NCBI GenBank assembly: GCA_949825065.1
Contig: OX463856.1
Span: 21,386,632-21,450,631 of the forward strand
Source: Odontocerum albicorne
Taxonomy: Eukaryota > Arthropoda > Insecta > Trichoptera > Odontoceridae
Length of the DNA: 64,000 nucleotides
Direction of reading: 5' to 3'
Each line of letters starts with the position of its first letter. The first letter of the stretch is position 1. Below, piece after piece: positions 56,546 through 64,000 of this stretch. Made by a program: the position numbers and the translations under genes. The notes beneath the pieces were generated by a model. It worked only from the letters and a program-made list of their open reading frames with translations, was not told where the DNA came from and ran no database searches.

Positions 56546-56874
56546 ACTAACGAAAATCTCACTCGCAACCTTCGTGTTTGAAGACGTCTTAATAACTAAT
56601 TATTCTTGGAAAATAGTCACCAGAAGTATTAAGAGAACTTTCATAGATTTGAACCAACGGTAATTTAAGAGAAACTTACATGATTGATTATAAAAATTCT
56701 TGAAATTTTTTGAACGCTTAAAACGACATTTTTATTTTAATAATAAAATTGAGTGTATTTACGTAGCGGATTTCACTTCCATTTAATTTAAAGCAAAACT
56801 GTTTTCACTTACTGAATTCTCTTAATTAAATTGCAAAAGTGTTTGCCTTTTAGCAATAACGGGTCCCAAAATAA

Positions 56875-56950
56875 ACTCAGTGGCCCCCTTTTTCGCGGTT
56901 TGAGTCTACCGTGGTTAACCGCAGACTGAAAATATTAAAACGAGAAAATA
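56875..56950. mobile_element. Tigger-like terminal fragment
   Basis: CCCCCTTTTTCGCGGTTTGA, then CTACCGTGGTTAACCGCAGA, the paired CGCGGTT/AACCGC layout of Tigger-type ends. Opposite end not found. Confidence 0.45.
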
Positions 56951-57424
56951 TCGTAATTTCTGAAGGTCAACAGTAGGTAGACGCCACACCAAAAGGTGTA
57001 TGTCATTCACCTTACTTTATATGTCACATCATCAGAAAAGAAAACGGGTGAGTTGTTATATTTTGAAGCAAAGAGACTCCCATGGACCGCCAGAAGAACG
57101 AAATTTTGCGTACTCCAGAAGTTAAATGTGACGCAAAACTATCATTAACGTGCATCCAGCTCAGGCTACAGTTCTGCTGGCAAATTTTCAGGCGTGAGCT
57201 AGATAATCTGTGGAAAGTGATGGGCGTACATACCATCACCCTTTTCCAGTGATGGCCCCTCACGCGATTATTAAAGCCTGCCTAGAGGTACAGTTGTCAG
57301 TAACATCAATGGTAGTCATCTCCCTAGGAAGACCAACATTTAAAAGTTTTCCTTGAATCTTTCCTCTCCGTGGGTACACTCAAGAGATGGGATTACCCAA
57401 TTTATCTTTGGACATGGGAGCTTC

Positions 57425-57905
57425 GATCTTATATTTTCTCCCTGTTGTAATTTTTGCGGCCATCTAGATTAATCCGCAGATGACATTTTGTGGTATTGCG
57501 ATGATAATCGAGTCAATAATTTCCGAAGCGATATCTACTCTGCCTTACACAGATTTATCTTTAAACCGATTGGCTACTCCAATTTAGTGACATCAAATAA
57601 TAATTTTGCTGCATTTGAAGTTTTCAGTGAAAGTACTGGCAACATGTAAGGATGTTTAAACTTCAGGACTTAAGCCACTTTATAAGTACGAGTATATTTA
57701 CTATACTGCAAGTCATGTTCTATCTTCCGTGATGTCGGACCTTAAGTCCACCGTCACTACTATTATTTTCGCACTCATATGTGTCGCCATCGGAGGAGTC
57801 CCTTTGGGCAGTTCTTTCTTCGTCACTACGTGACATCGCGCTCCAAAAAAAAAATGTCGGTCTTTCAAAGTAGTTTGCGCTGAATGGGAACTTATTTTGT
57901 TCCCC
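57425..57905 (-). pseudogene. Unclassified coding repeat, copy 2
   Basis: Minus-strand homologue of 8637-9075. At 57836-57720 it has an open start: Met-Ser-Arg-Ser-Asp-Glu-Glu-Arg-Thr-Ala-Gln-Arg-Asp-Ser-Ser-Asp-Gly-Asp, then Glu-Cys-Glu-Asn-Asn and Gly-Gly-Leu-Lys-Val-Arg-His-His-Gly-Arg, then a stop after 38 codons. Two copies preserving the same acidic frame suggest the N-terminus of a transposon protein. Further downstream only the Leu-Arg-Ile-Asn-Leu-Asp-Gly-Arg-Lys segment near 57455-57485 is shared. Family unknown. Confidence 0.5.
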
Positions 57906-58284
57906 ATAACAGCGTAGGTGGTGATGGAATCAAACTGAAAATAATTGCAGACAACACACTTAGAGATAGAGTTAGAATCTCGCATTTACAAGAAATGTAT
58001 GAAGTACAGAATATCATGCGATATATTATCGAGATCATAGGAAAAGGATGGAAAGGCAAGGTTTATCTACATGGCAATAAATGAAAAACTCTCTAAAAGT
58101 CATTCCCCAGGAAGACCTCCAAAAAGATAGTCTCCAATATTATTTATTGCATTCCATTTATTAAAGTTCTTCCGAAGAAGCGAACAGTTTTGGCATTATC
58201 AACAAAAATATTTAAAAAATAGATTTTTTAAAGTGTGCCAAATAGTGAATTGTGCGAAAGTAGAATGTGCGAGAGCCGAGGGCC
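57906..58284. other. Intergenic, nothing recognised
   Basis: No supportable feature. Confidence 0.4.
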
Positions 58285-58370
58285 GCCTGTATATTGTTCG
58301 GTACTATACACGGTTTACGGCATCTACTGAGGGCTTCGGAACGTATCCCCGTGGATAACGAGAGATCAAT
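58285..58370 (-). mobile_element. Tigger-like terminal fragment
   Basis: Plus strand: TTCGGTACTATACACGGTTT and GGAACGTATCCCCGTGGATA, ACGAGAG; the reverse is the usual CTCGTTATCC...GGATACGTTCC end. Pair of 55590-55680. Confidence 0.55.
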
Positions 58371-58962
58371 ATAGAAGAAAAATATGGAGTTTGAAAATAT
58401 ATTTAATTTTTACTTTAATTTATTTTATTTGACTTGTTTTTAAGCTTTCTTATGCCCAAGGAGTATGGGGAAACACATTAAGAGGCTGGTATTGAACTTT
58501 ACATTTGAATATTTACATCGGTATACAAATCAATCTTGACAAATGGACATGAACATTGAATGTTAACCGAACGACTACGGTTTATACATTAATATATGAT
58601 TCCCTTCAACGTATTCGAATTTGTAATTCGGATATATTGAATAATGTCGAATTTAACCTCATTAATCGAGTCATAGGATTAAAATCAATAGAATTGGCAA
58701 GAAGTTCGTTGTTCGCAATCACACGTATTAACAAAATTGTCACACGTGGAGAAGTAACAACACTCGCATACGTCTAGCGTTCGTGCTTATTGTTATCAGA
58801 CGAATTCTTTTCTAGTCTGAGATCCTTTTTTTTTCGGGTATCGTCGAGGTTCAACCCCGAAACCCCCGGGTGGAAATTAAGCTTTTACAACTAAAGAAAA
58901 GGGATTGTCGTGTTTTATTACGATACAGTGTAATAAACATTTATTTATTCTGGTTGTATTAT

Positions 58963-59044
58963 TTTGTGCGCATGGTCATATGTGGCACATCTGGGGGTTT
59001 ATTGATATACCCCCAGATGTGCCACATATGACCATGCACACAAA
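58963..59044. repeat. Long near-perfect hairpin (36-bp stem, 10-nt loop)
   Basis: Arms 58963-58998 and 59009-59044 pair over 36 positions with a single G:T wobble (outer TTTGTGCGCATGGTCATATG, loop TTATTGATAT). Too perfect for an ordinary microRNA precursor but able to form a cruciform or double-stranded RNA. No flanking duplication or known element ends recognised. Confidence 0.95.
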
Positions 59045-59394
59045 GTTGTTAAGTTGTTTTAACTGGTGACAGATTATCCAAAAAAAATTCAAGGACAAGA
59101 AAGGGAATTAGGTTTAAAGAATATTCTGAACAATATTAAAATATATTATTTCAATTCTCTTTTAAAGGTAAATAAAGGCGATGCCCATGTTATAACTCTT
59201 GGAAATTCATTTCACAATCGCATCGATAGATGTGCAAAATGAGGTGTAGTATGTTGTTATGCAAAGGAATCTGTTATCACCTGATCGAAGAGAATGTACG
59301 TGTACTGAAAGAAAGTTGAATTTTTTGCGAAGATATGAAGGAAAGTTGGGATTGTTAAGCACGCATTTAAGCTACGTGTATTAACACCTATGTG

Positions 59395-59480
59395 ACCTTG
59401 ACGATAAGACGATTTCTGTCTTCCAACTCGAGAGTTAGGGATTCGATCATTTCGGTACCTAGATTTTTTCCAAAAAAGGG
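59395..59480 (+). repeat. SINE1 head relic
   Basis: ACGATAAGACGATTTCTGTC, then CGAGAGTTAGGGATTCGATC in the B-box position, then CCTAGATTTTTTCC. Head only, degraded. Confidence 0.5.
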
Positions 59481-59559
59481 TTGGAGTATCGTTTTCACCA
59501 CAGGCTTGGTTAATATATTTTTAGTTTGTTGAATTAGTCATATGCAGTACAAATTCTTT

Positions 59560-59940
59560 ACTGTCCTTTACTGTTCGTCCTTTACTGTACATGCAGTGAA
59601 ACTCTGGAATCAGTTACAAACCAATGCTATATTCGCTCCATCCTTGGCATGCTTTAAAGAGCGACTGCAAAAACTTTTACACGCAAGTCAGTAATAAAAT
59701 AATGTAACGTGTTTCATTCCTGATTTTTTCCTTTTCTCTCCACCATCCATTCCTTTTCCTTTGATTAATGATATCTCACTTTATATGAATAGGAATGTTC
59801 GAGTAATTGTCCGTCTTTGTGGGGTTTGTGGGCAAATGCTCACATACGTGTTCATAGATTTCGTGGGGATGGGTAGTCATTTGAATGTTTTTGCGACCAT
59901 GAATCTTGCTTCATTTACTTTGTCTGGTTGGCTGGAAGTT
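59560..59940 (+). pseudogene. LINE A 3' end, second copy
   Basis: Homologous to 13990-14360. Coding remnant Val-His-Ala-Val-Lys-Leu-Trp-Asn-Gln-Leu-Gln-Thr-Asn and Ala-Cys-Phe-Lys-Glu-Arg-Leu-Gln-Lys-Leu, then the UTR (TTGATTAATGATATCTCACT, GTCCGTCTTTGTGGGGTTTG) up to TTTGTCTGGTTGGCTGGAAG, where it breaks inside the SINE1-shared segment and joins a LINE C end. Confidence 0.8.
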
Positions 59941-59941
59941 A

Positions 59942-60435
59942 AAGGAATTTAAGAAAGAAGATAAATCGTAGGAGCTGTATGAGGTGTACAAAAGGTGAAT
60001 ATACGTAGTGAGAAAAAAAGTCTGGCACTCTATCTTCTCTACGTGCCCCAGCATGGAAACGGCGTGATGGTATGTATGTAATTTCTAGATGTTGTCTGGG
60101 TCACGCCTGGAAAAGTTCCCGAAGATCATAGGATAAGCTGGATACATATTGAGGATAGTTGTGGGTCTCTTTTAACTCCACGTCTTCCATTCTGGGCTAA
60201 TGTGAGTGGAAGATGTGCTGGCGGAAGAGCAAGAAAAATATTGTTGGATCTAGCGAATGGTATTTTGAAAGAAGGAAATGTATGATGTAATATAAATCGT
60301 AGGACCTGTATGAGAAGGTATATGAATGATGAGTAATCGAAATGTGTGTATTTTGAGATAGAAAAGTCTGACGCTCTATTTATTCTCTTTGCGTACCTCT
60401 GCAAGAAAATGGCGTGATGGTGTGCATGTATGTTG
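59942..60435 (+). pseudogene. Two LINE family C ends in tandem
   Basis: First end 59942-60085 (TCTGGCACTCTATCTTCTCT, AACGGCGTGATGGTATGTAT); second 60110-60430 with the coding end (GGCGGAAGAGCAAGAAAAAT, TTGTTGGATCTAGCGAATGG), UTR (TCTGACGCTCTATTTATTCT) and the same terminus (ATGGCGTGATGGTGTGCATG). Confidence 0.7.
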
Positions 60436-60480
60436 TGAGCTGCTGCTGCATCGGAAAAAAAACGTTTACGGAAGCAGGAT

Positions 60481-60533
60481 GATAGGTGTCAGGTTGTAAG
60501 ATCACGTCACGTGATAACAACCTGACACCCATC
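60481..60533. repeat. Palindrome with two stacked stems
   Basis: Outer arms GGTGTCAGGTTGT (60485-60497) and ACAACCTGACACC (60517-60529) are perfect. Inner arms ATCACGT and ACGTGAT (60501-60507, 60509-60515) are also perfect around one base. A nearly continuous 45-bp palindrome. Confidence 0.95.
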
Positions 60534-60781
60534 GTCTTTGGTTCATAAACTAAGAAATCTTAAGATATAAGTCTTATCTCTTGGGACTTGGTGATGAAGG
60601 CGTCGAATTAAAAGCACCGCAGGCAGCGTCTTACCTAAAGCAGCTGATTGGTGCATTCCCAGTAACCCAAATTGACAGGGAAAACATTAATACACAGAAA
60701 GTGCTTTTACTAGAGCATATCAAGTCTTTTCAACGTTTATACGCAGACCAAGACGATTAATAGGATAATACGCATTCCAAA

Positions 60782-61223
60782 CAGGGCCTGATTTACCTAG
60801 AAAAGGCACTGGGCTAATTTATATTTGCGGCCCAAGAAAAAAAAACAAAAATTACGTAAGAAAAAAAAAGTTATTTTTTAATAATGCTGACGGCTACAAA
60901 ATTGACGTACAGTTCGATTCAGGTTGATTTCTGCGTGTTTTCATACATTCTGAACGCATGATATTTAACTGCCGCTAAAAACAAGGGAAGCCTCTGATCG
61001 AGTACATTGGTAAATTATAAATATTATTTATCCAAATTATTTCAATAACACTGTTTATCAAAAGTACCTACCTACTTTGGTCGACCTTTTGTGAATTCGA
61101 ATTGGACTCGGCGTTGGCCATCTTCCCTGTTTCAGCGAGCGTCGTACATTTTTTTATTTATTTTTCAGCCCCTACTAATTTAGGGGGCTTGTTTTATAGC
61201 CCCTATGGTAAAGCCGGGCCTGA
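60782..61223. mobile_element. hAT-type MITE, 442 bp
   Basis: Left end CAGGGCCTGATTTACC; right end reversed CAGGCCCGGCTTTACC. Flanks ATTCCAAA (60774-60781) and ATTCCAAC (61224-61231) agree at 7 of 8 positions, as expected for an aged hAT target duplication. No transposase frame. Different terminal sequence from the hAT at 49984, so another family. Confidence 0.8.
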
Positions 61224-61800
61224 TTCCAACTCAACAAATATTAGCAATTATTCAAAAATCATCTTCACCACTTCTTTCTTTATAAAATATTAACTAATAA
61301 TCAAGAAAGTGGTTACATATTAAATAAAAAATGTTTTTTTTTTTAAATATCGATGGTTGAGTTAAAAAATTCTCACATCTTTATTATACCACCCTTATCG
61401 AAAACTGTCGATCAATTAAATTTACCCATCAGCAATAATAATTCTTTCCCATCCCTATCGAAGCGTTCCCACAGTAAAACCCCTCAAGTTTTTGAATTGC
61501 GAATCTACATCATTCGAAATTCAAAATTATTATAATAACTTCGCGAGCAGAATCCCGTTGAGGTTAGGAATTTTAATAACGTTGAATCATGGTTATGGTT
61601 CGAAGTTGTCACGTCGTAAATAAATTTTACAAACATTATTACCATATGATTATTATTCATCATATTATATTATTATAATTTGTGATTGTGTATTATTTTT
61701 TCTGGGATTTAATTATTATTCAATTTTATTCCCTCTTTTAACCTGGAACTAACAGTTATTCATGATCAAACCAGAGGTGTACAAACTTTTGAATTCATAA
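61224..61800. other. Intergenic, nothing recognised
   Basis: No supportable feature. Confidence 0.4.
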
Positions 61801-61811
61801 AGCATATTGTT

Positions 61812-61880
61812 TTTAATTTTTAACTAATGCCAATTTTCATTTTAACTAATGCCAATTTTCATTTTAACTAATGCCAATTT
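61812..61880. repeat. 22-bp tandem repeat, 3 copies
   Basis: TTTTAACTAATGCCAATTTT plus CA, three nearly identical units. Confidence 0.95.
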
Positions 61881-61908
61881 TCCTTTGCTTTTTATTATTT
61901 CATCTTTC

Positions 61909-62015
61909 TCCGAGGCTGAATTGGTAAGACGCCACTCTTCCAACTCAATGTGGCGATTTTATTTTCGTTAGTCTCTAGATTTTTGAAAAAGGATTCCAGT
62001 TGGTTTTTACCTTGT
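61909..62015 (+). repeat. SINE1 head and body relic
   Basis: CTCCGAGGCTGAATTGGTAA, GACGCCACTCTTCCAAC, then CTAGATTTTTGAAAAAGGAT and TCCAGTTGGTTTTTACCTT. B box destroyed; tail missing, replaced by PLE-like sequence. Confidence 0.6.
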
Positions 62016-62079
62016 TTATACGCGTTTTTGATTGAATATGTTTCGAGACTTTCGCGATTTTTTGTAGCAGTTGTACATC

Positions 62080-62250
62080 TATATAAAGTTTTTCCGAATA
62101 TTGTGCCGCGAAGAATGGCTTATGATGCCAACGTTTCGAAAACGTTACAGTTTTCATCTTCAGGGTATCTTTGTAATCAACATGGTCATAAGTGGATGTG
62201 CACCGAGCGGTATCCAATGAACATTCACTTATGACAAAATGTATTACAAA
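62080..62250 (-). mobile_element. PLE-like 3' region fragment
   Basis: On the minus strand: CCCTGAAGATGAAAAC, a 6-bp stem GAAAAC/GTTTTC (62155-62138), then GAAACGTTGGCATC. The CCTGAAGATG ... CGAAAC layout is typical of PLE 3' regions. No coding domain recognised. Confidence 0.5.
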
Positions 62251-62600
62251 CAAGTCTTAAATTCTTCATTTGTATTATAAATTCTTCTAACACTGCTAAA
62301 CAACATAAAAATCTCTCCCTGCAATACAATAAATCTGCCGATTGTCTTGTAACTTTGATCTCCTTGTCATCGAAACATTGGGTTATGGCTTTCGAGATTG
62401 TGTGCATGCTGAAGTTTAACAGCTTGCACACAATAATTCAATACACGCACAGGCGTTTATCATCCATAGTATGGCTGGCAATCATACTCGATCACAAGGA
62501 TAGCCTATCGTAATATTTTTTAACATCTCTTATGTGATTGTTTATGTATAAATATGTCAACTGTCTCAGAACAGGTACTGATTCTAATGATCCGAGACAT
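62251..62600. other. Intergenic, nothing recognised
   Basis: No supportable feature. Confidence 0.4.
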
Positions 62601-62605
62601 TTAAA

Positions 62606-62688
62606 TGTATTTCACTTTTATTGTATACAGTGAAACCTGATGGGCTTATTGTCATGTTGCAATATCTTCCAACCAACTAGAAAGACCT
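62606..62688 (-). repeat. SINE1 3' half, abutting the next SINE1
   Basis: TTCACTTTTATTGTATACAG, TGGGCTTATTGTCATGTTGC, CAACCAACTAGAAAGACC. Tail complement joined to a plus-strand SINE1 head, as at 35974-36060. Confidence 0.8.
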
Positions 62689-62693
62689 TGCAA

Positions 62694-62880
62694 AGACCTC
62701 CGTGGCCAAGTTGGTAAAACATCTTTCGACCAGGAAGTTGCGGATTCAATTCCCGTTGACACCCTGAATTTTCATGTTTGGTTTACACTTAAAACCTCTG
62801 TAACATATTTGTGGATGATTAGAAGAGATTGCCACGTGGTAATAATATAATAACTATACTGTATACATCAAATGCCTAAT
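62694..62880 (+). repeat. SINE1, near full-length
   Basis: Head GACCTCCGTGGCCAAGTTGG, mutated B box GGATTCAATTCCCG, body GTTTACACTTAAAACCTCTG, tail TTAGAAGAGATTGCCACGTG, and end ACTATACTGTATACATC. Confidence 0.75.
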
Positions 62881-62927
62881 GCAATACAAATATGCTAAAC
62901 TTTTAAAACAGAAAGACAGAAACTTTT

Positions 62928-63025
62928 AAAAAAATCTGGGTTCTAATGGAAATCTAACCAACCCAGCTGTCTTATAAAAAAATCTGGGTTCTGTTGGAAA
63001 TCGAACCAACCCAACTGTCTTATAA
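62928..63025 (-). repeat. Duplicated SINE1 body fragment (2 x 49 bp)
   Basis: AAAAAAATCTGGGTTCTAAT plus GGAAATCTAACCAACCCA is repeated once, 49 bp later. It corresponds to the segment around the B box on the minus strand. Confidence 0.65.
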
Positions 63026-63029
63026 AAAA

Positions 63030-63590
63030 ATAAATGTAAACAGTTCAATAAAATTTAATTTAATTTATTGATTTAATATGAACACGATGCGCCACCTCTG
63101 TGCTTTTATACTCGGATAAGTCTAAAAAATTGAAACAATATTTACTGTTCCAAATTTGACAAAAATATTTCACTGGTAAAATACTGAAATTTATGCTAAT
63201 TCCAACTTAATGGAGTGGTAGCAAACCACCGTAGCACCAAATAAGGATAAAAAGGGGTTCGCGTGCGAGCTTTTTAATTAAAAAACTTGCAATAGCAGCG
63301 CAATCTGCCGGCCACAAAGCGAAACACTACTCCCTAAGTGCGGGTCACACTTTCCATATTTGAGGGTAGGTACACTGAAGCCTTAGTGAATGCATACTGG
63401 TTGCAAATTACGAAATTGGAATATCCCTAGTCACTTTGTATTCTACCCGGAAGCACAATGATTCTTTCAAGTGGAAATTCCCTTGCTTTGAGAAAGGAAT
63501 TTTGTATTTTAAATGGATACTTGATTACATTATTGGTCGGAAGCTGAAGTATCCGGCGTTGTCTGGACTTTTCAATAAAAAAAACGTAAG
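63030..63590. other. Intergenic, nothing recognised
   Basis: No supportable feature. Confidence 0.4.
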
Positions 63591-63593
63591 TGA

Positions 63594-63646
63594 ATAATAG
63601 AAGGACAATTATATAGAGAGCCGTTTAGAGAGCAAATTCTCCTCAA
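63594..63646 (-). repeat. LINE B 3' terminus, split by a piggyBac-like element
   Basis: On the minus strand: GGAGAATTTGCTCTCTAAAC, then GGCTCTCTATATAATTGTCC. The matching upstream LINE sequence does not follow at 63647, where the piggyBac-like element begins. Confidence 0.65.
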
Positions 63647-64000
63647 CCCTTCCTTCCCTGTGATGTGTAACTAGTACACATTGCTTCTAAAAACTTTAAT
63701 ATCTCTATAAATACTGGGTTCAGATTTAAAAATTCTCACATCACATAAAAAAAATAATATTAATAATAATTAGCACTTATCGGCCACATCAGAGATATTT
63801 TGTGAAAATCGGGAATAAATTCACCAATGCAATCAAACGGGTACCAGTGTATGGTCGCATCGCCAGTTTTGTGAACGTTGGCCGATGTTTTTTTCATGTT
63901 TTCAGCAATTAAATAAAAATTATTATCACTTTTGATTTCAAATTCAAGATTGGCTATGAATATTCTTATTTTTCCGGTTTTAAATCGTTCATTTTTACAT
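63647..64000. mobile_element. piggyBac-like element, second copy (runs off the window)
   Basis: Starts CCCTTCCTTCCCTGTGATGT and follows the reverse complement of 25135 back to ~24600 with an internal deletion. The flanking tetramer is TCAA, not TTAA, so either the site mutated or a variant target was used. The far end is outside the window. Confidence 0.75.

Noticed and set aside
56070..56663. 197-codon plus-strand frame rich in Phe, Ser and Leu
   Set aside because: It lies antisense to a LINE C relic, and its composition is what the reverse strand of that family gives elsewhere as well.

Overview
This window looks like gene-poor, strongly AT-rich (about two-thirds A+T by eye) nuclear DNA from an animal, most likely an arthropod and perhaps an insect. 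The evidence is the content: Tc1/mariner, hAT and piggyBac-like elements, several non-LTR retrotransposon (LINE) families, a Penelope-like element with a GIY-YIG domain, tRNA-derived SINEs and many AT-rich tandem arrays. I found no host protein gene, no rRNA and no convincing tRNA gene. Nearly every long open frame is a transposable-element remnant or a by-product of a tandem repeat. The taxon is an inference; no single sequence fixes it.

Layout. 0-8 kb: a 43-bp minisatellite at the edge, SINE and LINE relics, and a pentanucleotide array grown from the A-rich tail of a short retroposon. 8-17 kb: an unclassified coding repeat, a 5'-truncated LINE with a shared SINE tail, a broken mariner N-terminus and a second tRNA-headed SINE. 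17-25 kb: two LINE reverse-transcriptase relics, three tandem arrays, a Penelope-like element and a piggyBac-like 600-bp element. 25-30 kb: a LINE C-terminal relic and an intact 1,286-bp mariner inserted into a degraded 69-bp-period coding repeat. 31-37 kb: LINE 3' ends, an inverted pair of Penelope ends and back-to-back SINEs. 38-45 kb: arrays, more SINEs, two mariner C-terminal relics and another inverted pair. 45-53 kb: LINE relics, MITEs with TTAA or TA flanks, and a 1,480-bp hAT derivative with an 8-bp duplication that splits a 24-bp minisatellite. 53-64 kb: sparse DNA, pogo/Tigger-like ends, a long hairpin, a hAT-type MITE, more SINEs and a second copy of the piggyBac-like element running off the window.

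How the parts relate. The LINE at 13.4-14.4 kb and the commonest SINE carry the same 3' segment, so the LINE is the likely source of the SINE's mobilisation machinery. The mariner is the only element that looks able to make a full-length enzyme. The hAT copy keeps only the C-terminal part of its transposase. Penelope-type ends at three loci share inverted arms around a CTGA-hairpin-GAAAC motif resembling part of a hammerhead ribozyme. The octamer TACTCGTA/TACGAGTA occurs about ten times more often than base composition predicts. All similarities were judged by eye from the sequence and from memory of families.
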